Source of the DNA: Anaerocolumna cellulosilytica
Lineage (GTDB): Bacteria > Bacillota > Clostridia > Lachnospirales > Lachnospiraceae
DNA: 64,000 bases
Assembly (NCBI RefSeq): GCF_014218335.1
Contig: NZ_AP023367.1
Location: 4,645,501 to 4,709,500 of the forward strand
Direction: 5' to 3'
How positions within the stretch are numbered: the first letter of the stretch is position 1; the number at the start of each line of letters is the position of its first letter. The notes under the pieces were generated by a model. It was not told the DNA's origin and ran no database searches. It worked only from the letters and a program-made list of their open reading frames with translations. The translations under genes and the position numbers were made by a program. This document shows, in pieces, positions 27,553 through 36,333 of the stretch.

Positions 27553-28764
27553 TTATATGTTCTGTATTAACTCAACCACTGCTTCTGAGGCTTTTCCATT
27601 GTCAGCGTGGTTATATTTCGTATAAAAGGCTTCACATTTTTCTCTATAAGTATCCTTCTTATACTCAAGGATGGAATCAATTAATTCTTCCGTAGTACGT
27701 ACCACTGGTCCGGGGGCTTCCTCTAAGAAGTCAAAATAAAAGCCTCTTAAATTGTCTTTGTAATTCTCCAAATCGTAAGTAAAAAACAACATTGGCCTTC
27801 TTAATAAGGAATAATCAAACATGACAGAGGAATAATCCGTAATCAGCATATCTGCTGCCAAATACAGCATGGCAATATCCTCACACATATTAAATTCGTA
27901 CACAAACCCCTTATATGGTGACCAATCCAAATTTTCTTTCACCAGATAATGATACTTCACTATGCATACGTACTCTTCTCCCAGCTTCTCCATCAGTTTA
28001 TCAAAATCCATGGCATTACTAAATTTATAGGATCCTTTTTCATAATATTCGTTATCCCGCCAAGTAGGTGCATAAAGAAGAATTTTCTTATCTTCCGGAA
28101 GACCAAATTTTTGTTTTATGTCACTAATATACGCTTCATTGTTTCCATAAAACAGGATATCATTACGAGGATATCCTATCTCCAATACCTTTTTATCGAA
28201 GGCAAAAGCCCTTTTAAATATTTCTGTAGAATAGTTGTTTTGAGAAATCAGATAATCCCAAGTTCTAGTATTATCATAGAAATTCTTCTTGTAGCGTTCT
28301 ATGTTCGTATCACCCGCCATATTTACCGAATCCATGTCTAGTGCAAGTTTTTTTAAAGGTGTACCATGCCAGGTTTGAATGTAATGTACCCCTTCGCGCT
28401 TTATAATATACTTTGGCATTCGGGAATCACTTACCCATATTCCTGCTATGCCCATAAGAAAGAAATACTTAACCCTTGTTCTCCTTAACTTCTTGGCGCT
28501 TCCAGGAATTGGTGTGTTTATGTTGTCTAAGATTATATAACATCTATATTTTTTATCCAAACCTGTTCTGACCATTTCTTCATATACTGCCTTGGGGTTT
28601 CCGGTGTAGTTCCGCCCCATATTACTTTCAAATACTATTATCTTTTTATTAACAGGTAAAATTTTAATCTCTATTCTGTATAAAAGAATAATAATTTTTT
28701 TCATTTTTTTCTTAACTTTTTTAATCGCTTTTTTCAGCTTATGTTTTATACTTGGGATATCCAT
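27553..28764 (-). CDS. CDP-glycerol glycerophosphotransferase family protein (second copy)
   Basis: The second TagB/TagF-type transferase of the cluster, also 403 residues but clearly diverged from the 25.1-kb copy. It begins with a very basic stretch (KHKLKKAIKKVKKKMKK) before a hydrophobic segment, suited to membrane association. Motifs are HYIQTWHGTPLKKLALDMD, YPRNDILF, LLYAPTWRDNEYYEKGSY, VKYHYLVKE and ADMLITDYSSVMFDYSLLRRPMLFFTYD. Two such enzymes with one cytidylyltransferase suggest a primase/polymerase pair for a poly(glycerol phosphate)-containing polymer. It follows tagD by 29 bp. Confidence 0.9.
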   Translation of the reverse strand: MDIPSIKHKLKKAIKKVKKKMKKIIILLYRIEIKILPVNKKIIVFESNMGRNYTGNPKAVYEEMVRTGLDKKYRCYIILDNINTPIPGSAKKLRRTRVKYFFLMGIAGIWVSDSRMPKYIIKREGVHYIQTWHGTPLKKLALDMDSVNMAGDTNIERYKKNFYDNTRTWDYLISQNNYSTEIFKRAFAFDKKVLEIGYPRNDILFYGNNEAYISDIKQKFGLPEDKKILLYAPTWRDNEYYEKGSYKFSNAMDFDKLMEKLGEEYVCIVKYHYLVKENLDWSPYKGFVYEFNMCEDIAMLYLAADMLITDYSSVMFDYSLLRRPMLFFTYDLENYKDNLRGFYFDFLEEAPGPVVRTTEELIDSILEYKKDTYREKCEAFYTKYNHADNGKASEAVVELIQNI

Positions 28765-28793
28765 TCATTTGCTCCATTATGAATTTTTAAATA

Positions 28794-29192
28794 CTATTTT
28801 TTATTTCCTAAATTCAAATCATCCTTAATCTTTGTTGTTGATATCCCTTCTGTCCTCGGCAAATATACAACCTCACAATACTCTTTTAAGAAGTCAAACT
28901 GACCTTTCCAGTCATCTCCCATTACGAATATATCTACTTGGTTGTCAACCACATCCTTAATCTTTTGCTCCCATGTATATTCAGGTATTACCTCATCAAC
29001 ATATTTAATCGCCTCTAAGATAATCTTTCTGTCTTCATAGGAATGATATGCCGTCTTATGTTTTATAGTATTAAATTCATCAGAGGATAATACCACGATT
29101 AAATAGTCTCCCAATTCTCTTGCTCTTCTTAACAAATTAACATGTCCCACATGAATCAAATCATAGGTTCCGTATGTTATTACTTTTTTCAT
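28794..29192 (-). CDS. tagD: Glycerol-3-phosphate cytidylyltransferase
   Basis: Makes CDP-glycerol from CTP and sn-glycerol-3-phosphate, the donor for the neighbouring transferases. The 132-residue length matches TagD. The nucleotide-binding HxGH motif is in YGTYDLIHVGHVNLL (residues 6-20), and RTEGISTTKIK near the C-terminus is the second signature. It is the first gene of the cluster. The ATG follows AAAGGTGAT at about 8 bp. A 16-codon open frame with a strong ribosome site lies just upstream in the leader. The high match to TagD gives good confidence; ribitol-phosphate specificity is unlikely at this length. Confidence 0.95.
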   Translation of the reverse strand: MKKVITYGTYDLIHVGHVNLLRRARELGDYLIVVLSSDEFNTIKHKTAYHSYEDRKIILEAIKYVDEVIPEYTWEQKIKDVVDNQVDIFVMGDDWKGQFDFLKEYCEVVYLPRTEGISTTKIKDDLNLGNKK

Positions 29193-29225
29193 TTCGTCAT
29201 ATCACCTTTCTCTTGGGTTATTTTA

Positions 29226-29276
29226 TTAAAAATTTATCGTAAAACAGAGGACACAAACTGCGAATTTACACAGCAT
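29226..29276 (-). CDS. Possible 16-residue leader peptide upstream of tagD
   Basis: The minus strand reads TTAGGAGGATACA then ATG: a textbook ribosome site 5 bp from a start codon. The frame encodes MLCKFAVCVLCFTINF and stops at tandem TAA codons, 33 bp before tagD. It is hydrophobic with three cysteines. It could be a small membrane peptide, a translational leader controlling tagD, or chance. No terminator or attenuator hairpin is evident right after it. Confidence 0.3.
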   Translation of the reverse strand: MLCKFAVCVLCFTINF

Positions 29277-29384
29277 TGTATCCTCCTAACTATCCTAACC
29301 AAATATCTTTGTTTCATACAGCTCCCACCGCATGCCATAGACAGGGTGTAAATTATGCTTAATTATTCATATTAACTCTCATCT

Positions 29385-29400
29385 GTGTGCTTAAGCACAC
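29385..29400. repeat. Perfect 16-bp palindrome upstream of tagD
   Basis: GTGTGCTTAAGCACAC is fully self-complementary. It lies about 190 bp before tagD and 110 bp after the HPr gene, in non-coding DNA, and could be a repressor operator. Confidence 0.45.
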
Positions 29401-29510
29401 GTACAAATCTTGGTGTTGAAAAAAGTATCTTATTTTTTCTACCCAATTCCAACCATACATAAAGCTTGACTGCGGTACTCTTAATTGCTGTCAGTAGTTG
29501 TATGATACAG

Positions 29511-29798
29511 TTACCTGCCTGTTTCATCCGGCAGTTCTTCACCAAGGCCACTTTCTATGGCTTTCACAAGAGTTGTAAGTGCCTCTTCTTCATCTTCACC
29601 TTCGCATATCAGTTCTATTTCATCACCTGATTTGATACATGCTCCAAGCACACCTAGAACACTTTTCGCATTGGCTGTTGCTTCTTTGAACCTAATGCTA
29701 ATCTTTGAATGGAATTCAATAGCCGTTTTACACAATACTCCCGCCGGACGCAAATGCAGACCAGTAGGATTCTTGACCACAACCTTACTACTTACCAT
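29511..29798 (-). CDS. HPr-family phosphocarrier protein
   Basis: A 95-residue HPr-like protein. HPr carries phosphate from Enzyme I to sugar-specific EII proteins and, in Bacillota, controls catabolite repression when phosphorylated on a serine. The catalytic histidine is in VKNPTGLHLRPAG (His about residue 15), and the regulatory serine site is in NAKSVLGVLGACIKSGDEI (Ser about 46). Both activities are therefore possible in principle. The acidic C-terminal tail (GEELPDETGR) is a few residues longer than in typical HPr. No PTS genes lie nearby. AGGAGGT precedes the ATG. Being alone, it could be the main HPr or an accessory (Crh-like) copy; the histidine argues against Crh. Confidence 0.9.
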   Translation of the reverse strand: MVSSKVVVKNPTGLHLRPAGVLCKTAIEFHSKISIRFKEATANAKSVLGVLGACIKSGDEIELICEGEDEEEALTTLVKAIESGLGEELPDETGR

Positions 29799-29941
29799 AT
29801 TGCTACCTCCTATAAACCGCCTTTGGTTATTTTTATGTATTCCCCCTGCAAGGTTATGAAACTCTTACCCCACCTTCGTCATAGCTTTCCTAATCACATT
29901 ACATGTCTAATCTTCTTACAGATGCAAGGCATTGCTATACG

Positions 29942-31174
29942 CTATCCACTGGAATTTTCCAGTGTTACACTTATACTCGGATTGGATAGATAAATCTCCT
30001 CAGGAGGACTAAACTGGATTTGAAAAATCTTGGTTCCTGCCTTGGTATCTGCAAAATCTATGTAGGGATGCAGGCTGTATTTGCTCAATGCTGCCAATGC
30101 TTCTGCTTCCCCGTATACCACTACATCAACAAATTCCTCCACATTTAATGTAGCATTTAAATCTTCCGGCAAATTCCTCAGCTCTATCTCATTTGATTTA
30201 TAACTAATATCTTTCGTATCTAGCTTTTCTATATTTATGTTTATTACAGCACTTTGATTCTCATCTATTAAAATGACATCGTTTTTAATGAAATCTGTAA
30301 TATTAACCTCTTCTTCAATATCAGTCCTTTTATAGTCAATATTATATTCACCACTGATATATTTAACCTTATCAAGTTCCTCCGGCTGTCCGGCAATGAC
30401 CACTTTCTTTGGTTCATATTTAAAATCACTATATTTATAACCATTGTAAGGGGTTCCCTTTAAATTAATGATGAGAGGTACTGTTTTGGTCTGAAGCATA
30501 TTAACAGAAACCATAACACTTTCGTAATTTAAAGTCAAATTGCTGGAGTCCATTAAGGATCCATTTTTATCATAAACCTTAGGTATTGCCTCTTCTTCGT
30601 AGGATTCCCTTTTGTTAGAGACATTTACCTCTACTACAACCTCTTTTATTTTGTTGACAACAGATTCTGCACCGGACACTTGTATTATATTAGGACTAGA
30701 AGTTTTGTCTTTTGCATAATATCCTTCCGTAACAGTTCCTTTTGTCACCACATCTATCCGAAATTGCTCTGTCTTTAAATTCTCAAGACTAACTTTCATG
30801 GTTAACGTATTCTGCTTTATCTCAACAGCCTCACCATATTTTGGTATGGTTACTACTATGGGAACCGCATTGACAATTGACAGCTCAGATAAATCAGCAA
30901 TTGCTTGAAAATCAGAAGGTCTTAAAGATTCAATAATAGACCTCTTCGCTTTTACAGTCACATCTACCGTATCCCCTGAGATAACATCATAAACTTTATC
31001 TTTCTGGCCAAGGACATTTTCATTAATCTTGGTTACCTGAATATCATTCCATTCACCAGTTACAACCGGATCCTCCACATTCAAAATTACAATCCAGAGT
31101 AATATTGCCATAAACAGGGATAGAATTTTAAGTCCTAAGTTTTTTGTCAACTTTTCCTTCATTCTTATACCCAT
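29942..31174 (-). CDS. cdaR: CdaA regulatory protein CdaR (YbbR-domain)
   Basis: An extracytoplasmic membrane-anchored protein that modulates the diadenylate cyclase CdaA. It is 410 residues long: a single transmembrane helix near the N-terminus (LGLKILSLFMAILLWIVILN, about residues 12-31), then repeated YbbR domains of about 80 residues each outside the cell. The repeats show as recurring segments such as EQFRIDVVTKGTVTEGYYAKD, TVPLIINLKGTPYNGYKY and NEIELRNLPEDLNATL. It follows cdaA after a 204-bp gap that shows no hairpin with a U-tract. The pair cdaA-cdaR is conserved across Bacillota; glmM, often third, is absent here. Confidence 0.92.
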   Translation of the reverse strand: MGIRMKEKLTKNLGLKILSLFMAILLWIVILNVEDPVVTGEWNDIQVTKINENVLGQKDKVYDVISGDTVDVTVKAKRSIIESLRPSDFQAIADLSELSIVNAVPIVVTIPKYGEAVEIKQNTLTMKVSLENLKTEQFRIDVVTKGTVTEGYYAKDKTSSPNIIQVSGAESVVNKIKEVVVEVNVSNKRESYEEEAIPKVYDKNGSLMDSSNLTLNYESVMVSVNMLQTKTVPLIINLKGTPYNGYKYSDFKYEPKKVVIAGQPEELDKVKYISGEYNIDYKRTDIEEEVNITDFIKNDVILIDENQSAVININIEKLDTKDISYKSNEIELRNLPEDLNATLNVEEFVDVVVYGEAEALAALSKYSLHPYIDFADTKAGTKIFQIQFSPPEEIYLSNPSISVTLENSSG

Positions 31175-31378
31175 TGCATATCACATGCAAAGTTGTGATA
31201 TTGCCACAATATAATCATGCGAAATAAATTCCGCTGGCTGAAAGAAGAGAAGTGGCATCCTTTCTTATACTTATTTTCTTTCAACCTTTCATTTGCCGCC
31301 AAAATGGCATTAATTATTCTATGGTGAACTCTAGTCTTTCAATAATTATATTCTTAAATGCTAGAAGTTCGTTTGAAA

Positions 31379-32260
31379 TTAAGATTTTTTCGTAATCTTA
31401 GTTCTACCTTTCCACAGCTTTACCTTCTTATTATTTCCTTCAACCGGCTTATTCTGTATAGCAATGAGTTTATTTCGAAGATAATCTCCATCAACATTCC
31501 TAATTAAGGTTCCGCCGATGGCTATAGATACTTTACCGGTTTCCTCTGATACAATAACAGTCAGACAATCGCTAGCTTCGCTTACACCTATGCCGGCACG
31601 ATGTCTGGTTCCCAAATCCTTACTTACATGCAGATTATCCGTAAGAGGCAGATAACAGGTTGCTGCCGCAAGCCGGTTATTCCTAATAATAACTGCCCCA
31701 TCATGTAAAGGCGTATTGTGTTCAAATATATTAATTAATAACTGACTGCTTACCAGGGAATCAATTGCTATTCCTGTTTTTTCGAATTCATTAAGAGGTA
31801 TTTCCTTTTCTATCACGATTAATGCGCCAGTTTTTGTTTTCGCTAAATCAAAGGTAGCTTTTACAATACCTGCAACTGTCTGGTCTGAAAATCTTTCATT
31901 TTTATCCTTTGATTCATTTAGGTTAAACAAAGGCATTACTAAATTATTCTGACCTAACTGCTCCAGAGCTTTTCTAAACTCAGGCTGGAACACAATAATA
32001 ACAGCGGTAATTCCTACATTAATGCTCTTAAAAAATATCCATAAAATAACATTCAGGTTTAATATAGAGGCAATTAACCATAAAATTAACAGTACAATAA
32101 GCCCCTTTACCAGCATCCAAGCCCTTGTCTGCTTCACCCAAACAATGACATGGTATATAGCAAAGGCTATCATTAATATTTCAATGATATCCGTCACCTG
32201 AATCCTGGGAAAGGAGAGCCAAGCTACGTAATTTTCAAAAAAATTAATTATCGTCTCCAT
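31379..32260 (-). CDS. cdaA: Diadenylate cyclase CdaA
   Basis: Synthesises cyclic di-AMP from two ATP, a second messenger for potassium and wall homeostasis. It is 293 residues long with three N-terminal transmembrane helices (between about residues 10 and 100). The cytoplasmic DAC (DisA_N) domain follows. The catalytic motifs are both present: DGA in NTPLHDGAVII and RHR in LGTRHRAGIGVSEASDCLTVIVSEETG. The C-terminal tail is basic (KKVKLWKGRTKITKKS). It lies directly upstream of cdaR and after two unknown membrane-protein genes. Confidence 0.96.
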   Translation of the reverse strand: METIINFFENYVAWLSFPRIQVTDIIEILMIAFAIYHVIVWVKQTRAWMLVKGLIVLLILWLIASILNLNVILWIFFKSINVGITAVIIVFQPEFRKALEQLGQNNLVMPLFNLNESKDKNERFSDQTVAGIVKATFDLAKTKTGALIVIEKEIPLNEFEKTGIAIDSLVSSQLLINIFEHNTPLHDGAVIIRNNRLAAATCYLPLTDNLHVSKDLGTRHRAGIGVSEASDCLTVIVSEETGKVSIAIGGTLIRNVDGDYLRNKLIAIQNKPVEGNNKKVKLWKGRTKITKKS

Positions 32261-32307
32261 AAAACACCTGCCTACCTAGTATTATTACACGTTAGCTCAC
32301 ATTGTAT

Positions 32308-32329
32308 GTCCATCTGTTTGCAGATGAGA
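32308..32329. repeat. Hairpin between the membrane-protein gene and cdaA
   Basis: CATCTG and CAGATG with a TTTG loop, extendable by GTC/GAC across a bulge, in the 115-bp gap upstream of cdaA. There is no U-tract on the minus strand, so it is not a clear terminator. Confidence 0.4.
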
Positions 32330-32375
32330 CACTGTCTTAAATCTGCGTGTGAAATTGTTTTTACTTTACAAATTG

Positions 32376-33425
32376 TTATTTCACACTGCTGCCCTTACTA
32401 TTAGTATCTGCCTCATCGTAACCTTCATATTCATCATCATAATCATCTTCTTCATCTTCCAGCATTTCTTTGTTAATACGACCGCTAAGCCCTGCATTTC
32501 TTTGGGTATTAAACCTTTTAACATTAATCTGAGGTGCAGTTACATTTATTTTTGGAACAGCTTTCACATAATAATAATAATCTTCATCTTCAAACTGAAC
32601 ATGTTCTACTCCCGTATAGTCTAAGGCCAGACGAAAAAACTGAATAATTATTGCAAAAATTCCGGATACTAATGTTCCCAGTATCATGGCACCTATCTGA
32701 TTGGATACATCTAATCTCAAATCACTGATAAGAAAACCGATAATACAGGTCAAACTTCCTGCTGCCACTGCACCTTCTCTCGCATAGTCAAATTTCATGC
32801 GTCTGACTATAAAAGTTACAATAGTAACCAGCGAGAAAATTATGATAGTCATATAAAGCTGCTGGCTTTTGAACAAACTGTCTATAACATACGTATATAA
32901 CTGTAGTGTATCCTCTAAACTGACAGTTACCTGCATAGCTGTTGCTTCCTTTAACACTTCAAACAGGTAATAAACAACAACGCCGCAACCAATCGGTATA
33001 ACTGACAAAGGTGTAGCAAATAGCCCAAGCAAAATGGGTATAACGTATGGTATCTTTAAGAAAAAAAGTATGGGTACAGCTAATACAGCATATCCAAGAT
33101 TAGGGGTAAACCGAAGGAACAGACAATACATAATTGCAAATAAAATAACAATAATTGCTGCCAGTATTATGGAAATTGAATAGATATGTCCTACGGAAAA
33201 TAAACCTGCTAACAATACCAGAATAGAAGATGGTGTAAATGCACTTAACAGAGATATTGCAAGAACCACCGGTAATTGTTTCAGCCTGCTGTCATAACCA
33301 AGAGCAGAATTAATTGTCTGAAATACAATCAAGGCTATTACAAATTTAACAATTGGATTAATATATAGCTCATATTTTTGATAAAGACTTCGCAGCCTTG
33401 ATCTGAGCACTAAAAGTGTCATCAT
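32376..33425 (-). CDS. Polytopic membrane protein of unknown function
   Basis: A 349-residue protein with about eight to nine hydrophobic segments between residues 25 and 275, including FVIALIVFQTI, LAGLFSVGHIYSISIILAAIIVILF, and TIIIFSLVTIVTFIV. A hydrophilic C-terminal tail of about 70 residues ends in an acidic run (EDEEDDYDDEYEGYDEAD). I do not recognise the family; no transporter or enzyme signature is visible. It overlaps by one base with the upstream 139-residue membrane-protein gene (stop and start codons share a base), so the two are translationally coupled. It precedes cdaA-cdaR. A link to wall or c-di-AMP physiology is only a neighbourhood inference. Confidence 0.75.
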   Translation of the reverse strand: MMTLLVLRSRLRSLYQKYELYINPIVKFVIALIVFQTINSALGYDSRLKQLPVVLAISLLSAFTPSSILVLLAGLFSVGHIYSISIILAAIIVILFAIMYCLFLRFTPNLGYAVLAVPILFFLKIPYVIPILLGLFATPLSVIPIGCGVVVYYLFEVLKEATAMQVTVSLEDTLQLYTYVIDSLFKSQQLYMTIIIFSLVTIVTFIVRRMKFDYAREGAVAAGSLTCIIGFLISDLRLDVSNQIGAMILGTLVSGIFAIIIQFFRLALDYTGVEHVQFEDEDYYYYVKAVPKINVTAPQINVKRFNTQRNAGLSGRINKEMLEDEEDDYDDEYEGYDEADTNSKGSSVK

Positions 33426-33844
33426 TATTTGTTTCCTCCCAAATAATCATCCGTAATATCTTCCCGATAAATATTACTTAGTCTCTTTAGTGATTTGTAA
33501 TATTTCGATAGATACTTCCTGGAGTTATTATACTTTAATGAATATCCTATTATAGCGCCTGTTATATATATAGCCATGATTATAATGTAAAAACCTAATA
33601 TATATTGCCCAAGCCTTACAAAGTTAAACGTTACAACTTTGCTTATAATATACTCAGCATGATACAGACCAATCATCAGCAGGATTAGTGCATAACCAAA
33701 CGTAACACTAATGACGGTTTTAAGAACCTGCAATCTGACATAGTCAGTTTTGAAGTACTTAGCCATCTTAATGTCCTCTTTGCCTTCTTTTTGCTCATAC
33801 AAGGCAAGTTTGGTCATGAGCCTAATCTTTCTGTCATTTAACAT
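33425..33844 (-). CDS. Small two-helix membrane protein of unknown function
   Basis: A 139-residue protein with two clear hydrophobic segments (about residues 48-66 and 78-103). Both flanks are basic and hydrophilic, so both ends are likely in the cytoplasm. The tail contains NNSRKYLSKYYKSLKRLSNIYRED. The start is well supported by GGAGGT 7 bp ahead. Its last base pair overlaps the start of the 349-residue membrane protein, so the two probably form a complex or at least one translation unit. No family was recognised. Confidence 0.7.
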   Translation of the reverse strand: MLNDRKIRLMTKLALYEQKEGKEDIKMAKYFKTDYVRLQVLKTVISVTFGYALILLMIGLYHAEYIISKVVTFNFVRLGQYILGFYIIIMAIYITGAIIGYSLKYNNSRKYLSKYYKSLKRLSNIYREDITDDYLGGNK

Positions 33845-34040
33845 TTTCGTACCTCCGCTTACTATCTCGTACTATTTGTATTTTTCACAGTATTATCATA
33901 CATTATAACATATTGTCTAATTATTTTCGAGCCTTATTTTTTAAGAATGAGTATTTTTTTTCTTAAGTTGTGCTTAATAGTTTGTACAAATCTACCATTT
34001 GCAACCTATAAACGCATTATTTGTTATGTTAATGTAGCCC

Positions 34041-34095
34041 AAAAAAATAAAACCTGCCAGAGACGACATATATTCCGTCCGTCTTTCCTGGCAGG
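34041..34095 (-). terminator. Terminator of the chemoreceptor gene
   Basis: Minus strand CCTGCCAG and CTGGCAGG form a stem with an inner AGACG/CGTCT pairing, followed by TTTTATTTTTTT, 20 bp past the stop. Confidence 0.9.
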
Positions 34096-34114
34096 CTCCT
34101 ACATTATATAACTT

Positions 34115-36241
34115 CTATATCACAAATCTTTGTACCTCCTGCACCAGTTGCTCTGAATTCTGGTTCAACTTACCGGCAGATTGATTTAGTGACTCTACTG
34201 ATTGCAACTGACTTTCAGATATTTGAGTGACATTACTGCTTGCAGCAGCAATTTCCTCTAGCACTGCTGAAATGTTTTCTATGGCACCCAGAGTACTGTT
34301 TCTTGCTTCCTCTACATTATCTACATTTTCAATAATACTATTTAAGTGTAGCATTAGGTTATCCACACTATTATTTATGCCCTGATAGGATTCGGTTGTA
34401 TTCCTGACGGCATTCTCCTGAAGTTCCAATACATTTTCAACACTTTTGGCTGAAATTACAAGTTCCTTTGTATTGTCCTGAATCGATTCTATGATATCTT
34501 TTATATCATTTACCGATTGCCCCGTTTGTTCAGCCAGTTTTCTTATTTCATCTGCCACAACTGCAAAACCTCTTCCTAGCTCCCCAGCTCTTGCTGCTTC
34601 AATGGATGCATTTAATGACAGTAGATTTGTCTGGCTTGAGATATCATTAATAACCTTGATAATTGATTCAATTGAGATTGATTTCCTGTTTAGTTCTTCA
34701 ATTCCCCTTACGATACCTGTTGTAATCATACTCGTTGACTTGGTCTGCTGATTCAGTTCCCCGGTTACAATTGTTCCTTCCTGAATCTGCCTCTTCGTAC
34801 CTTCTGCTATTCTTCCTATTTCATCCGTATTTACGCCTGTCTGTACTATTTTATTAGAAAGTCTGTCCATTTGTTTCAGACATTCCTCCGCACCCTCTGC
34901 TTGTTGCGTGATACCTTTTTCAATATCATTCATTGCAGTTGATATGCTTTGGGTTGTCTTTAAAAAATTGCCTGAAGTTTTTGTAACATCCGTAGCGGCC
35001 TCTGATACATCTTTGCTCATTTCTTTTACTTGACCAATTAATGCTTTCATATTCGAAAATGTATGATTGATTTCATCTGTCAGAATTTTAAATTCATCCC
35101 TTCGTTTGGTACTAAAATCCACTGTCAAATCTCCGCTTGCTGCCATTTTTAATTTCTCTATAATGTTCTTAATTGTCTTATCTATTCCCATTGATATAAA
35201 TAATCCCGTGAAAACGGCAAGAACACAGGCTATAATTACAATTATTACAGTAAGATACTTAATCCCATCTGCCTGACTCATTATGGTACCTTTGGGTATT
35301 AATCCACATACTATACTCCCTGTTTCACCAAGTTTTGAATAGATAAATAAGTTATCTTTTCCATCAATACTTACATAATACGCTCCACTTGTATCAAGCG
35401 ATGTAACCGCCTCTTTATAAAAGGCTTTATCAGCGAACACTGTATCTGAATTATTATCTTGATTTCCTGAAATGATTTCTTTTCCATCTCCTGTAATCAG
35501 TCCTATCGTACCTGTTCTATCAAATTCCATACTTTTTAGTATATCCCGAACGGTATTCATATCCATATCTATTACAATTAAAGCATCCGTTCCCCCAAGC
35601 TTTCTAATAAACCTTAACGAATAGCTATCAGGGCCTACTTCCAATTTTTCATCCAGGTACGCATTGCTCCCAATCCAATAAGAAGTCTTTGAATCAAATA
35701 GCTCCTTACCCAATTCTGTTTCCAAAAAGCCGGCATAGATATTATCCTTCTGTTTTTTTAACGTTGTCACTGATTTTACTTTATCAGAAATAATTATAAT
35801 ATTGGAGATAAAATCATCTGCGGAAACCTTTGTTGAGGCAGAATTATTCAGATTCCTATGATAACTATTACTTTCCAGCGTGTCATTTCCCCTAAACCCG
35901 AAAAAATATTCATTTATCTCATTATCATTAATATACTGGTTCGATAATGTCTTAATGGAATTTGCACCAAACGCTAAATACTGAGTCGCCATATTTATAG
36001 CCTGTCCGGCAGCTTGCTCATAGCTGCTGCGTATCCCCTGAGCCGCTTTGTTAAAAGATGCGGTACCGAGAAGAATGATAAAGAGAACCGGCACTAAAAA
36101 GGCCAATATCAGTTTTACCCGAATGGAAGCAAAATGTATTATAGCTGCACTTTCTTTCTTCGTACTATTAACTCCACTGTTCTGGAATAGGCCTTTCTTC
36201 TCTTTCCCCTTAACCTGATACCTTGCTCCCAATTTCTTCAT
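34115..36241 (-). CDS. Methyl-accepting chemotaxis protein
   Basis: A transmembrane chemoreceptor of 708 residues. The layout is a cytoplasmic N-terminal tail of about 40 residues and TM1 (about 43-63). An extracellular sensor region of about 260 residues follows, probably a double Cache domain ([27 protein letters not shown]). Then come TM2 (about 325-350), a HAMP linker and the coiled-coil signalling domain. The invariant hairpin tip is [20 protein letters not shown], and [15 protein letters not shown] follows. No CheW-binding variants stand out. It is a single-gene unit beside the sulfatase locus but with no shared promoter motif. Its ligand is unknown; a link to saccharides is speculation. 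Confidence 0.95.
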   Translation of the reverse strand: MKKLGARYQVKGKEKKGLFQNSGVNSTKKESAAIIHFASIRVKLILAFLVPVLFIILLGTASFNKAAQGIRSSYEQAAGQAINMATQYLAFGANSIKTLSNQYINDNEINEYFFGFRGNDTLESNSYHRNLNNSASTKVSADDFISNIIIISDKVKSVTTLKKQKDNIYAGFLETELGKELFDSKTSYWIGSNAYLDEKLEVGPDSYSLRFIRKLGGTDALIVIDMDMNTVRDILKSMEFDRTGTIGLITGDGKEIISGNQDNNSDTVFADKAFYKEAVTSLDTSGAYYVSIDGKDNLFIYSKLGETGSIVCGLIPKGTIMSQADGIKYLTVIIVIIACVLAVFTGLFISMGIDKTIKNIIEKLKMAASGDLTVDFSTKRRDEFKILTDEINHTFSNMKALIGQVKEMSKDVSEAATDVTKTSGNFLKTTQSISTAMNDIEKGITQQAEGAEECLKQMDRLSNKIVQTGVNTDEIGRIAEGTKRQIQEGTIVTGELNQQTKSTSMITTGIVRGIEELNRKSISIESIIKVINDISSQTNLLSLNASIEAARAGELGRGFAVVADEIRKLAEQTGQSVNDIKDIIESIQDNTKELVISAKSVENVLELQENAVRNTTESYQGINNSVDNLMLHLNSIIENVDNVEEARNSTLGAIENISAVLEEIAAASSNVTQISESQLQSVESLNQSAGKLNQNSEQLVQEVQRFVI

Positions 36242-36333
36242 ATCATATTTCTCCTTTGTAAGATAAAGATATTAAGATATAATAGTTGTCTTCCCCTATA
36301 GAATTCTAGAATCGATACGTTATGTATTAATAT

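Larger units (their letters stand above)
29193..29510. other. Intergenic region between HPr gene and tagD
   Basis: About 320 bp. It contains a perfect 16-bp palindrome, GTGTGCTTAAGCACAC (29385-29400), and a short leader-type open frame (29226-29276). No terminator with a clear U-tract was found after the HPr gene. Confidence 0.5.
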
